Assembly (NCBI RefSeq): GCF_022749515.1
Contig: NZ_CP094242.1
Location: 1,922,001 to 1,986,000 of the forward strand
From: Morococcus cerebrosus
GTDB lineage: Bacteria; Pseudomonadota; Gammaproteobacteria; Burkholderiales; Neisseriaceae
DNA length: 64,000 nt
Direction of reading: 5' to 3'
Under the pieces are notes generated by a model. The model was not told the origin of the DNA. It saw nothing but the letters and a program-made list of their open reading frames with translations, and ran no database searches. The translations under genes were made by a program, and so were the position numbers. Each line of letters opens with the position of its first letter. The stretch's first letter is position 1. Below are positions 33,795-42,441 of the stretch, piece by piece.

Positions 33795-34622
33795 ATGAAA
33801 CCTGATATCTATGCTTTGCTGGAACTTGCCCTGCTTTCAGACGACCCCGATGAAAAAGGACGGCTGACGGACGAGGCGTTTGCCGCCGTTCAGAACATGG
33901 ACGGCGCTGAGGCAAACGCTGCGCCGCTGGACTTCCGCCACGCGGGACGGCCGCCGAAGCCTGTTTTGGTTGCGCCGTCGCAACTGACGCCGCGCAAGAT
34001 GAACACGACCGAAGGCTATGCGGCGATGCTGCACGCGATTGCGCATATCGAGTTCAACGCCATCAATCTGGCTTTGGACGCGGCATACCGTTTCCGCACG
34101 CTGCCGTTTCAGTTTGTGCGCGACTGGGTGCGGGTAGCGAAGGAAGAGGTGTACCACTTCCGCCTGATGCGCGAAAGGCTGCGCGCTTTCGGCTTCGATT
34201 ACGGCGATTTCGAGGCGCACAACCATTTGTGGGACATGGCGTATAAAACCGCCTACGACCCGCTGTTGCGCATGGCGTTGGTGCCGCGCGTATTGGAGGC
34301 GCGCGGGCTGGACGTTACGCCGGGGATACGCGCGAAGGTGGAACAGCGCGGCGATTCGGAAACCTGCGGCGTGTTGGACATCATTTACCGCGACGAAGTG
34401 GGCCATGTCGCCATCGGCAACCATTGGTATCAACACCTCTGCCGCGAACGCGGTTTGGAACCTGTCGCCCTGTTCCGCAGTCTGATTGCCCGTTACGATA
34501 TGTTTATCTTCCGCGGCTATGTGAATATCGAAGCGCGGGAAAAAGCGGGCTTCAGCCGCTTCGAATTGGATATGTTGGAAGATTTCGAGCAGGGTTTGAA
34601 ACAAGGCAAAAAGGTCGTCTGA
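33795..34622 (+). CDS. DUF455 ferritin-like protein
   Basis: The 275-residue protein matches the DUF455 family, all-helical and ferritin-like. Likely di-metal ligands sit in HAIAHIEFNAINLAL, VAKEEVYHFRLM and IIYRDEVGHVAIGNHW. Family function is unsettled; a redox or tRNA-modifying di-iron role is possible from the fold. The last codons and stop (AAGGTCGTCTGA, Lys-Val-Val-stop) come from a DUS. The cation exporter gene follows on the same strand. Confidence 0.85.
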   Translation: MKPDIYALLELALLSDDPDEKGRLTDEAFAAVQNMDGAEANAAPLDFRHAGRPPKPVLVAPSQLTPRKMNTTEGYAAMLHAIAHIEFNAINLALDAAYRFRTLPFQFVRDWVRVAKEEVYHFRLMRERLRAFGFDYGDFEAHNHLWDMAYKTAYDPLLRMALVPRVLEARGLDVTPGIRAKVEQRGDSETCGVLDIIYRDEVGHVAIGNHWYQHLCRERGLEPVALFRSLIARYDMFIFRGYVNIEAREKAGFSRFELDMLEDFEQGLKQGKKVV

Positions 34623-34652
34623 AAACCCTGCATCCGGATTTTCAGACGACCT
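34609..34652 (+). terminator. Inverted DUS pair overlapping the DUF455 stop codon
   Basis: AAAAGGTCGTCTGAAAA contains the stop TGA and pairs with TTTTCAGACGACCT. Lack of a T-run makes termination uncertain. Confidence 0.55.
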
Positions 34653-34667
34653 CTGTTGAGGAACGTT

Positions 34668-35627
34668 ATGTCTCACCATCACGAACACCATCATCACGCA
34701 CACGCCCACACGCATACCGCCAACAAAAAAGTATTGCGCGTGTCGTTCATCATCATCGCCGCCTTTATGCTGCTGGAGGCGGTCGGCGGCTGGCTGACCC
34801 ACTCGCTCGCGCTGCTTTCCGACGCGGGGCATATGTTCAGCGACGCATTTTCCTTAGGCGTGGCGTTGTGGGCGTTCAAACTCGGCGAAAAAGAAACCAC
34901 GCTGCAAAAGACCTTCGGCTACAAACGTTTTGAAATCCTCACCGCCATGTTTAACGGTTTGTCGCTGGTGGTCATCGCCGTGCTGATTTTCTACGAAGCC
35001 GTCAAACGCCTGCTTTATCCGCCCGAAATCGCCACGCTGGGGATGCTCGTCATCAGCGTGATCGGGCTGCTGGTCAACATCGGTGTGGCGGTTTATATGC
35101 TGAAAAACAGCGACACCGAAGCCAACGTCAACATGCGCGGCGCGTATCTGCACGTTTTAAGCGACCTTGTCGGCTCAATCGGCGCGATTGCCGCCGCCGT
35201 ACTCATGATGGCGTTCGGCTGGAAATGGGCGGATCCGCTCGCCAGCGTGTTTGTTGCCGCGCTGGTCGGACGCAGCGGCTGGGGCCTGCTCAAACAAACG
35301 CTGCACATCCTCATGGAAGGCGCGCCCGAAAACATCCACACCGACGACCTGCTCGCCGTCATCCGCAACACCGACGGCGTTAAATCCGTCCACGATTTAC
35401 ACGTTTGGACGATTACCAGCAATATCAACGTCCTATCCTGCCACATCGTCGTGGACGGCAGCATAACCGTTGCCGAATCCGAGCAAATCGCCTACCGCAT
35501 CGAACACGAGTTGTCCCACAAAAACATCGGACACTGCACCATCCAAATCGAAAGCGAACGCCACCCGCATCCTGACAGCGTCTTGTGTGCCAACGAGACC
35601 GATAGCGCGCACCATCACCACCACTAA
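34668..35627 (+). CDS. Cation diffusion facilitator (Zn-type) exporter
   Basis: The 319-residue inner-membrane protein is of the CDF/ZitB-CzcD family, exporting Zn or related divalent cations in exchange for protons. It has a His-rich N-terminus (MSHHHEHHHHAHAHTHT), six TM helices, the TM2 site LLSDAGHMFSDAFSL (Asp and His/Asp ligands), a TM5 site HVLSDLVGS, and a cytoplasmic domain with VHDLHVWTI and CTIQIE. The C-terminus ends in five His. The start at 34668 has a GAGGAA RBS; an ATG four codons upstream does not. Confidence 0.9.
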   Translation: MSHHHEHHHHAHAHTHTANKKVLRVSFIIIAAFMLLEAVGGWLTHSLALLSDAGHMFSDAFSLGVALWAFKLGEKETTLQKTFGYKRFEILTAMFNGLSLVVIAVLIFYEAVKRLLYPPEIATLGMLVISVIGLLVNIGVAVYMLKNSDTEANVNMRGAYLHVLSDLVGSIGAIAAAVLMMAFGWKWADPLASVFVAALVGRSGWGLLKQTLHILMEGAPENIHTDDLLAVIRNTDGVKSVHDLHVWTITSNINVLSCHIVVDGSITVAESEQIAYRIEHELSHKNIGHCTIQIESERHPHPDSVLCANETDSAHHHHH

Positions 35628-35631
35628 CCCC

Positions 35632-35663
35632 AAAGGTCGTCTGAAACCCTTTTCAGACGACCC
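35632..35663 (+). terminator. Inverted DUS pair after the CDF gene
   Basis: AAAGGTCGTCTGAAA and TTTTCAGACGACC form a tight hairpin 4 bases after the stop, 26 bases before gph. Confidence 0.65.
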
Positions 35664-35688
35664 CATCGAAAAAACCAAAGGAAAACAC

Positions 35689-36336
35689 ATGATACAAGCC
35701 GTATTGTTCGACCTCGATGGCACGCTCGCCGACACCGCCCTAGACCTCGGCGGCGCACTCAACACCGTATTGCGCCGCCACAACCTGCCCGAAAAAAGCA
35801 TCGCGGAAATCCGCCCGTATGCCAGCCACGGCGTGGCCGGCCTTTTGAAAATCGGCGTCGGTATGACTGTCGAACATCCTGATTTCGCAGCATGGCGGCA
35901 AGAATGCCTTGAAGCATACAGCCTTTGCTATGCCGACAAAACCACGCTGTTCGACGGCGTGAACGAAATGATTGCCGAACTCGACAGACGCGGCATCAAA
36001 TGGGGCATCATCACCAACAAACCCATGCGCTTCACCGACAAACTCGTCCCCAAACTCGGCTTCGTCATCCCGCCCGCCGTCGTCGTCAGCGGCGACACCT
36101 GCGGCGAATCCAAACCCAGCGTCAAACCCATGCTGTATGCGTGCGAACAAATCCATGCCGACCCGCAACACACGGTTTACGTCGGCGACGCCGAACGCGA
36201 CATGCAGGCCGGACGCAACGCGGGCATGAAAACCGTACTTGCCGACTGGGGCTATATCGCCGCCGAAGACCAAACCGAAACTTGGCAACCCGACTACCGC
36301 ATCGCATCGCCTTCGGCATTGCTAAAGATTCTGTAA
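35689..36336 (+). CDS. gph: Phosphoglycolate phosphatase
   Basis: The 215-residue HAD-superfamily phosphatase has motif I LFDLDGTLADTA (nucleophile Asp), motif II IITNKP (Thr), motif III Lys in ESKPSVKPML, and motif IV VYVGDAERDMQAG. It hydrolyses 2-phosphoglycolate, for example that left by repair of oxidised DNA ends. The start at 35689 has an AAAGGAAA RBS. Related HAD enzymes (N-acetylmuramate-6-phosphate phosphatase, MupP) cannot be excluded from sequence alone. Confidence 0.85.
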   Translation: MIQAVLFDLDGTLADTALDLGGALNTVLRRHNLPEKSIAEIRPYASHGVAGLLKIGVGMTVEHPDFAAWRQECLEAYSLCYADKTTLFDGVNEMIAELDRRGIKWGIITNKPMRFTDKLVPKLGFVIPPAVVVSGDTCGESKPSVKPMLYACEQIHADPQHTVYVGDAERDMQAGRNAGMKTVLADWGYIAAEDQTETWQPDYRIASPSALLKIL

Positions 36337-36340
36337 AACG

Positions 36341-36376
36341 AAAAAAGGTCGTCTGAAAGTTTTCAGACGACCTTTT
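36341..36376. terminator. Inverted DUS pair between gph and malic enzyme
   Basis: AAAAAAGGTCGTCTGAAA and TTTTCAGACGACCTTTT serve two convergent genes. Confidence 0.85.
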
Positions 36377-36403
36377 CTACATCACATTCAAATTAAAACC
36401 GGA

Positions 36404-37684
36404 TTACAGTTTCCATTCGCTCAGTTTGGCAGCATAGGCTTCCAAGTCTGCAATCGGACGGGTTGCCACGCCGCTTTCCATCGCTGCTTTAGCAGTAGCG
36501 GAAGCAACGCGCGGCAGCAGGCGGGAGTCGAACGGGGTCGGAATCAGGTATTCCGCACCGAATTCAAATTTCTTACCGTATGCGGCAACCACTTCTTCGG
36601 TTACCTCTTCCATTGCCAAATCTGCCAAGGCGTACACGCAGGCGCGTTTCATTTCTTCGTTGATAGTCGTCGCGCCGACATCCAACGCGCCGCGGAAGAT
36701 GAACGGGAAGCACAATACGTTGTTCACTTGATTCGGGAAGTCGGAACGGCCGGTACCGATGACCACGTCCGGACGGGTTTCTTTTGCCAGCGGCGGCAGG
36801 ATTTCCGGATTCGGGTTTGCCATGGCGAACACGATAGGCTTGGCGTTCATGGTGTTCAGCATTTCAGGCGTCAGCAGGTTCGCGCCGGAGAGGCCCAAGA
36901 AGATGTCTTTGCCTTTGACGGCATCGGCAAGCACACGTTGACCGTTGTCTTCAATGGCGTAGAACTGTTTGGACTCGTCCATACGGTCTTTGTCTTCGCG
37001 GGTTTTGTAAATCACGCCTTTGGAGTCGCAAACGGTAACGTTTTCGCGTTTCAAACCCAAATCGAGCAGTTGGTTCAAGCAGGCAATCGCAGCCGCACCC
37101 GCGCCGGAGCAAACCAAGGTCGCTTCTTCGATTTTACGGCCGGTATAGCGCAGGGCATTCAATACGGCAGCAGCGGTGATGATGGCGGTACCGTGTTGGT
37201 CGTCGTGGAATACCGGGATTTTGCAGCGTTTGCGCAATTCGCGTTCGATGTAGAAGCATTCAGGCGCTTTAATGTCTTCGAGGTTGATGCCGCCGAAAGT
37301 CGGTTCCAACGCGGCGATGATGTCCACCAGTTTTTGCGGGTCTTTTTCATCGATTTCGATGTCGAATACGTCCACACCAGCGAATTTTTTAAACAATACG
37401 CCTTTGCCTTCCATCACAGGTTTGCCCGCCAACGCGCCGATGTTTCCCAAGCCCAAAACGGCGGTACCGTTGGAAATCACGGCAACCAAGTTGCCTTTGG
37501 CGGTATATTTGTACGCATTTTGCGGATCGGCATGGATTTCCATACAAGGAGCCGCAACGCCCGGCGAGTACGCCAAAGCCAAGTCTTTGGACGTGGCCAG
37601 CGATTTGGTGGGGGTAACGGAGACTTTACCCGGCACGGGGAATTCGTGAAATTTCAGTGCGGCTTCTTTTAATGAGTTTTCCAT
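36404..37684 (-). CDS. maeB: NAD(P)-dependent malic enzyme
   Basis: Malic enzyme decarboxylates malate to pyruvate, yielding NAD(P)H. The 426-residue protein covers only the malic-enzyme part: [21 protein letters not shown], the Tyr/Lys active-site region, [21 protein letters not shown], the nucleotide-binding [12 protein letters not shown], and [11 protein letters not shown]. The phosphotransacetylase-like tail of enterobacterial MaeB is absent. The start at 37684 ([12 protein letters not shown]) is preferred; an upstream in-frame ATG adds 32 residues that overlap a DUS. Confidence 0.9.
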   Translation of the reverse strand: MENSLKEAALKFHEFPVPGKVSVTPTKSLATSKDLALAYSPGVAAPCMEIHADPQNAYKYTAKGNLVAVISNGTAVLGLGNIGALAGKPVMEGKGVLFKKFAGVDVFDIEIDEKDPQKLVDIIAALEPTFGGINLEDIKAPECFYIERELRKRCKIPVFHDDQHGTAIITAAAVLNALRYTGRKIEEATLVCSGAGAAAIACLNQLLDLGLKRENVTVCDSKGVIYKTREDKDRMDESKQFYAIEDNGQRVLADAVKGKDIFLGLSGANLLTPEMLNTMNAKPIVFAMANPNPEILPPLAKETRPDVVIGTGRSDFPNQVNNVLCFPFIFRGALDVGATTINEEMKRACVYALADLAMEEVTEEVVAAYGKKFEFGAEYLIPTPFDSRLLPRVASATAKAAMESGVATRPIADLEAYAAKLSEWKL

Positions 37685-37905
37685 TTTTCGATCCTGTTGC
37701 GAGAGAGATGTTGAGACGAGGTCGTCTGAAACGTTGGTTTCGGGACGTTTGGCATTACAAAGCGGCTTATTTATTAACAAATAAACCTATTTTGTAATAG
37801 CGTGTAATTTTACCATGTTCCCAATGCGGCGCATACCGCTATTTTCATCTGAAACAAACAACCTCAAAGCAAAAACGTATGCTTTCAGACGACCTTCATT
37901 CGGTT

Positions 37906-38532
37906 TTAAACATCCATACCGAAACTGCGCGCCAGCGCATGTTCGATATCCGCCCTCACCTCCTCCAAACTCCGGTTGCCGTCGATAAGCGCGTAGCGTT
38001 CGGGATGCGCGGCGGCGCGTTCGAGATAAACAGCACGCACGCGGGTGAAAAAATCCGCCTGCTCCTGCTCGAAACGGTCCTTCTCGCGCGTCTGTCCGAT
38101 ACGCGCCATCGACACTTCCAGCGGCACGTCCAGCAGCAAAGTCAAATCAGGACCAAACCCGCCCTGCACCCAATTCTCCAGCATTTCAATATCTTGAAGA
38201 GGCACGCCGCGCCCGCCGCCCTGATACGCAAAAGTCGCATCGGTAAAACGGTCGGAAACGACATGAATGCCGTCTGCCAGCGCAGGCAGGATAACGTCTT
38301 CAAGATGCTGCTGCCGCGCCGCAAACATCATCAACGTCTCCGCGCGCAATCCCGCCTTGGTTTCAGGGTTCAACAAAATTTCGCGCAAAGCCTCGCCGAC
38401 AGGCGTACCGCCCGGCTCGCGGGTAAACAATACAGGAAGATTATGGGATTCGAACCATTGGCGGATAACGGCAAGATTGGTAGATTTACCCGCGCCGTCT
38501 ATGCCGTCCAGAGTGATGAATTTGGGTTTCAT
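37906..38532 (-). CDS. tmk: Thymidylate kinase
   Basis: Tmk phosphorylates dTMP to dTDP. The 208-residue protein has the P-loop TLDGIDGAGKSTNL, the DR(Y/F) dTMP-binding motif VVSDRFTDATFAYQGGGRG, and a lid region (TREKDRFEQEQADFF). The start at 38532 (MKPKFITLDG) is preferred over an ATG 11 codons upstream. A DUS pair lies just upstream of the gene. Confidence 0.95.
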   Translation of the reverse strand: MKPKFITLDGIDGAGKSTNLAVIRQWFESHNLPVLFTREPGGTPVGEALREILLNPETKAGLRAETLMMFAARQQHLEDVILPALADGIHVVSDRFTDATFAYQGGGRGVPLQDIEMLENWVQGGFGPDLTLLLDVPLEVSMARIGQTREKDRFEQEQADFFTRVRAVYLERAAAHPERYALIDGNRSLEEVRADIEHALARSFGMDV

Positions 38533-38563
38533 AAGGTCAATTTGATTGAGAGAACGGATGTTC

Positions 38564-38609
38564 AAAAGGTCGTCTGAAAGCGGGATTATAAATGCTTTCA
38601 GACGACCTT
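38564..38609. other. Inverted DUS pair upstream of tmk
   Basis: AAAGGTCGTCTGAAAGC and GCTTTCAGACGACCTTG flank 12 bases. No gene ends here, so a terminator role is not obvious. Confidence 0.6.
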
Positions 38610-38907
38610 GCCTTTCGATGCGGCGTTTCCCGCATACAATTCTGACATTTCCAGGTTTTCAAATCAATGTGATTTGAAAACCCCGCAAACCTTGAATACC
38701 GCCTTCAGACGACCTTTTATCCTTTTAATCAACCGATTAAGCCTTTCACTTTGCAAAAAAAACAACAAAAATAATACAAAAATTTACAAAAAACACAGGA
38801 ACTTATAAATAAAAAACAATAACGATTGCAACAATAAATGCAAATCATAATAATGTCATATATACCGTTCAAGCACAAAAGCCTGACGTATAAGCGTTAC
38901 ACAGAAA
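38610..38907. other. AT-rich region, likely former upstream region of the pilus operon
   Basis: This low-GC stretch has no supported gene (a 66-codon frame at 38608-38808 is unsupported). Removing the IS1106-like element and IS5-family copy 2 would place it about 55 bases before the pilin RBS, so it is the natural candidate for the operon's original promoter. Confidence 0.45.
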
Positions 38908-40126
38908 GAGACCTTTGCAAAATTCCCCAAAATCCCCTAAATTCACACCAAGACATTTAGGGGATTTTCCATGAGCACCTTCTTCCGGCAAACCGCACAA
39001 GCCATGATCGCCAAACACATCGACCGCTTCCCATTATTGAAGTTGGATCAGGTGATTGATTGGCAACCGATCGAACAATACCTGAATCGTCAAAGAGCCC
39101 GTTACCTTCGAGACCACCGCGGCCGTCCCGCCTATCCACTGTTGTCCATGTTCAAAGCCGTCCTGCTCGGACAATGGCACAGCCTCTCCGATCCCGAACT
39201 CGAACACAGTCTCATCACCCGCATCGATTTCAACCTATTTTGCCGTTTTGACGAACTGAGCATCCCCGATTACAGCACCTTATGCCGCTACCGCAACTGG
39301 CTGGCGCAAGACGACACCCTGTCCGAATTGCTGGAACTGATTAACCGCCAACTGACCGAAAAAAACCTAAAAGTAGAGAAAGCATCCGCCGCCGTCATTG
39401 ACGCCACCATTATTCAGACCGCCGGCAGCAAACAGCGTCAGGCCATAGAAGTCGATGAAGAAGGACAAGTCAGCGGCCAAACCACACCGAGTAAAGACAA
39501 AGATGCCCGCTGGACAAAGAAAAACGGTCTCTACAAACTCGGTTACAAACAACATACCCGTACCGATGAGGAAGGCTATATCGAGAAACTGCACATCACC
39601 CCCGCCAATACCCATGAGTGCAACCACCTGTCGCCTTTGCTGGAAGGCATTGCCGAAGGTACGACCGTCTATGCCGATAAAGGCTACGACAGTGCGGAAA
39701 ACCGGCAACATCTGAAAGAACATCGGTTGCTGGACGGCATTATGCGCAAAGCCCACCGCAACCGTCCGCTGACGGAAGCGCAAACCAAACGCAACCGATA
39801 TTTGTCGAAGACCCGTTATGTGGTCGAGCAAAGCTTTGGTACGCTGCACCGTAAATTCCGCTACGCCCGGGCAGCCTATTTTGGTCTGCTCAAAGTGAGT
39901 GCGCAAAGCCATCTGAAGGCGATGTGTTTAAACCTGTTGAAAGCGGCTAACAGGCTAAGTGTGCCTGTTGCCGCCTAAAAGGCGGCCCGGATGCCTGATT
40001 ATCGGGTATTCGGGGAGGATTAAGGGGATATTTGGGTAAAATCAGGAGCAATTAGGGGCGGAAATAGACGAAAACCTGTGTTTGGGTTTCGGCTGTCGGG
40101 GGGAAGGGCTTTTTTGCAAAGGTCTC
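38908..40126 (+). mobile_element. IS1106-like (IS5-family) insertion sequence (about 1.2 kb)
   Basis: Inverted ends GAGACCTTTGCAAAA and TTTTGCAAAGGTCTC agree over 15 bp. The flanks both read AGAAA (38903-38907 and 40127-40131), a possible target duplication. One intact transposase gene is present. The tail holds AT/GC-mixed sequence with no further gene. Confidence 0.85.
38971..39978 (+). CDS. IS1106-like IS5-family transposase
   Basis: The 335-residue protein has the N-terminal DUF772 domain (QYLNRQRARYLRDHRGRPAY, SLSDPELEHSLITRIDFNLF) and the IS4/IS5-type DDE catalytic core: Asp in AAVIDATIIQTA, Asp in TVYADKGYDSAEN, Glu in RYVVEQSFGTLHRKF. It is full length. Ordinary neisserial IS1106 transposases match this architecture; the name is by recognition, without alignment. 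Confidence 0.92.
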   Translation: MSTFFRQTAQAMIAKHIDRFPLLKLDQVIDWQPIEQYLNRQRARYLRDHRGRPAYPLLSMFKAVLLGQWHSLSDPELEHSLITRIDFNLFCRFDELSIPDYSTLCRYRNWLAQDDTLSELLELINRQLTEKNLKVEKASAAVIDATIIQTAGSKQRQAIEVDEEGQVSGQTTPSKDKDARWTKKNGLYKLGYKQHTRTDEEGYIEKLHITPANTHECNHLSPLLEGIAEGTTVYADKGYDSAENRQHLKEHRLLDGIMRKAHRNRPLTEAQTKRNRYLSKTRYVVEQSFGTLHRKFRYARAAYFGLLKVSAQSHLKAMCLNLLKAANRLSVPVAA

Positions 40127-40217
40127 AGAAAATATTACGGAGACTGTGTCAATACACATCTAAACTCACATACTAAGAACGTGTTCATTGTCTCAGCCTC
40201 TGCTGTAAACTATCGGC

Positions 40218-40526
40218 ATGAACAGAAAAACCTACCCAAGCGATATCAGTCGCGAGCAATTTGCGCCTCTCCTTCCCCTGCTGGAAAGTGCCCGTAAACG
40301 CACAGCGCCACGCCAGGTGGACTTGTACGATGTCTTTTGTGCCATTCTCTACCTGCAACGCACTGGCTGCTCCTGGCGCGCTTTGCCGGGCGACTTCCCC
40401 AAATGGCGCACCGTGCATTCCTACTTCCAGAGATGGACCGAACCACGCGAGAGTGGCATCAGCATCCTTGAGGAAGCATTAAAAAAATCAGGTAGTTGCG
40501 GAGCACCGCAAGCAGGGGCGCCATGA
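40218..40526 (+). CDS. IS5-family transposase OrfA, copy 2
   Basis: The 102-residue product is identical to OrfA of copies 1 and 3. The A7 run that joins it to OrfB lies at 40481-40487. Confidence 0.9.
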   Translation: MNRKTYPSDISREQFAPLLPLLESARKRTAPRQVDLYDVFCAILYLQRTGCSWRALPGDFPKWRTVHSYFQRWTEPRESGISILEEALKKSGSCGAPQAGAP

Positions 40527-40560
40527 AGCAACTACTTTCCTGATTATTGATGCGCAGAGT

Positions 40561-41010
40561 GTGAAGAACACGGATACCGCCATGGAAAAAGGCTACGATG
40601 CGGGCAAGAAGGTTAGCGGTATCAAGCGACATATAGCGGTTGACACGCAAGGTTTGCCGCATGCCCTTGCGGTAACGACGGCGGATGTTACGGATAGAAA
40701 AGGCTGCCTGGTGGCATTGGAACGTGGGCGGGATAATCTTGGTGCGATACAAAAAATCCTTGCTGACGGTGGTTACACGGGTAAGGCATTTGCTTCGTCG
40801 GTACAGGAGTTGATTGGTGCGGAGGTAGAGATTGCCAAACGAAACGAATTGCACCGTTTTGCAGTATTGCCGAAGCGATGGGTAGTAGAGCGCAGCTTTT
40901 CCTGGTTGGAAAAGAACAGGCGGCTTTGGAAAAACTGCGAGCGTAAGTTGAGTACCAGTCTGCAAATGGTAGCTTTGGCTTTCTTGGGAGTCCTGCTACG
41001 AAGACTATGA
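40561..41010 (+). CDS. IS5-family transposase OrfB, copy 2
   Basis: The 149-residue catalytic part is identical to copy 1 and open upstream to the A7 run. It ends 8 bases inside the right end of the element. Transcription through this gene could continue into the pilin gene. Confidence 0.88.
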   Translation: MKNTDTAMEKGYDAGKKVSGIKRHIAVDTQGLPHALAVTTADVTDRKGCLVALERGRDNLGAIQKILADGGYTGKAFASSVQELIGAEVEIAKRNELHRFAVLPKRWVVERSFSWLEKNRRLWKNCERKLSTSLQMVALAFLGVLLRRL

Positions 41011-41011
41011 A
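40984..41011 (+). promoter_or_regulatory. Possible outward promoter at the right end of IS5-family copy 2
   Basis: TTGGGA and TATGAA with a 16-bp spacer would start transcription close to the IS end, just before the pilin RBS. Each hexamer matches consensus at four of six positions, so this is a weak candidate. Confidence 0.25.
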
Positions 41012-41032
41012 CACGCTCTAAGGATAAATCCG

Positions 41033-41674
41033 ATGAAAACACGTTTTACTTTAACTTCTCTGGCTTTGGCTTCCCTCATGATGATGGGCAATGCTGCAAT
41101 GGCCGAAACTAAAGAAGGCCATTTCAACGTACACCTGAAATTGACCGGCACTTGCGAAGTTCTAACAACAAACAGCGCATTGAACAGTACAAAAATTACT
41201 ACTGAAAGTCCAAGTCTAGCTGGGGCAGACATTGATTTTAGCACACATGTCGCATCATCAAACTCAACTGCTATTACCGAAAAAAACATTGGCGGTATAG
41301 CTACTGGTCTGAATATCCGTTGCAGTAAAAACACACTTTTCACAGTAGGTTTGGGACCTCAAAACGTACCAAGCAACAATGGTGAAGGCACAATGTGGGG
41401 CATCTCTCGTACATCAAAACAAAATAATGACACCGTTAACTATCAACTTCAAAAACCTGTCGTAAGCGGCTCAGGCATAAATGAAACAGTCCAAGAAACC
41501 AACAGCAACAATCCTTGGGGCAATTCAGGTGCCGACCTTCTTTCATTGACAGGACAGGGTTTAAGTGATGCCCAAGCAGTCAAACTCCCTGTATTTGCAA
41601 CTGTCAAAGCAGGTGAATTAAACAAATTTATCGATACCTACCAAGACCAAGTCAAAGTAACCCGGTCCTACTAA
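41033..41674 (+). CDS. Spore-coat-U-type major pilin subunit (archaic chaperone-usher pilus)
   Basis: The 213-residue secreted protein has a signal peptide (cleaved after GNAAMA, residue 24) and a Cys pair (GTCEVLT and NIRCSKNT). Features are those of SCPU-domain pilins: ADIDFSTHVASSN (the F-G-x-H/T-like strand) and a C-terminal strand ending DQVKVTRSY, as in CsuA/B-type subunits. It should be assembled by donor-strand exchange through the chaperone and usher encoded next. Only the RBS separates it from IS5-family copy 2, so its native promoter is displaced. 41 bases separate it from the chaperone gene. Confidence 0.8.
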   Translation: MKTRFTLTSLALASLMMMGNAAMAETKEGHFNVHLKLTGTCEVLTTNSALNSTKITTESPSLAGADIDFSTHVASSNSTAITEKNIGGIATGLNIRCSKNTLFTVGLGPQNVPSNNGEGTMWGISRTSKQNNDTVNYQLQKPVVSGSGINETVQETNSNNPWGNSGADLLSLTGQGLSDAQAVKLPVFATVKAGELNKFIDTYQDQVKVTRSY

Positions 41675-41715
41675 TCTAGGTTACTCCCTCAAAACAAAAC
41701 AACTAAAAAATTCTC

Positions 41716-42441
41716 ATGCAAAAAGCAATCAGCACACTGGTCGGTATGCTGACGGCGGTAGCGGTTTTACCAAGCCATGCCGCCGGCTTGCAAGTCAGTC
41801 CGACATCGCTTTCCCTGCCCGCCAAACAGCGGGCGGGTATTTTTACTTTGGGAAACAAGGGCGCAGAGCCGTTGACGGCACAAGTGCGCGTATTCCGTTG
41901 GACGCAGGACGCAAACGGCGGTGAAGTGCTCGAACCTACCGATGCCGTCATTGCCAGCCCGCCCATGGTCAAACTGGAAGCGGGTGCGCAGCAGCAGTTC
42001 CGCGTGATGCGCGTCAAACCGTCTGACAAACAGGCTGAAGAAGCCTACCGCCTGATTGTGGACGAGCTGCCCGCTCCCGATGCGAAACCACGAAAAGGCA
42101 TTCAGTTGGTGATGCGCTATTCGCTGCCGCTGTTTGTCAACGTTCAAAACAATGCCGAACCGAAACTGCAATGGCGCGCGGAAAAAACCGCGAACGGCAA
42201 AGCGGTTTTGGTTGCCGAAAACACGGGCAATGCCCATGCACAACTGAGCAATATTACTTTTCAGACGACCTCCGCCAAAGACCCATTGACGCTGGCAAGC
42301 GGTCTGGCGGGCTACGTCCTGCCGGGCAACACTTGGAAACGCGAATTGGAAGTTTCCCCCGCCTCTCTGAACCAAGGTCGTCTGAATGCCACGGTAAACG
42401 GTATGCCGATCCAAACGGAGGTACGGTTTGCCGCCCCATGA
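41716..42441 (+). CDS. Periplasmic pilus chaperone (CsuC-like)
   Basis: The 241-residue protein has a signal peptide (cut near PSHA, residue 22) and two Ig-like domains of the PapD type. Strand A1 is LQVSPTSLSLPAKQRAGIFTL, and the conserved F-R-V-x-R subunit-binding element is QQFRVMRVKPSD. GIQLVMRYSLPLFV follows. It caps pilin subunits in the periplasm. Two DUS lie inside the reading frame (near 42257 and 42375). Its stop overlaps the start of the usher gene, so translation is probably coupled. Confidence 0.88.
   Translation: MQKAISTLVGMLTAVAVLPSHAAGLQVSPTSLSLPAKQRAGIFTLGNKGAEPLTAQVRVFRWTQDANGGEVLEPTDAVIASPPMVKLEAGAQQQFRVMRVKPSDKQAEEAYRLIVDELPAPDAKPRKGIQLVMRYSLPLFVNVQNNAEPKLQWRAEKTANGKAVLVAENTGNAHAQLSNITFQTTSAKDPLTLASGLAGYVLPGNTWKRELEVSPASLNQGRLNATVNGMPIQTEVRFAAP

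Larger units (their letters stand above)
40177..41018 (+). mobile_element. IS5-family (IS427-type) insertion sequence, copy 2, at the pilus operon promoter
   Basis: Ends GAACGTGTTCATTGTCT and ...CACGCTC match copies 1 and 3. TAA flanks both sides (40174-40176 and 41019-41021). The right end is 14 bp before the pilin ATG, leaving only the RBS (AAGGA) outside the element. Confidence 0.92.

Noticed and set aside
38608..38808. 66-codon frame after tmk
   Set aside because: Starts inside a DUS pair, low-complexity Lys/Asn end, no RBS.
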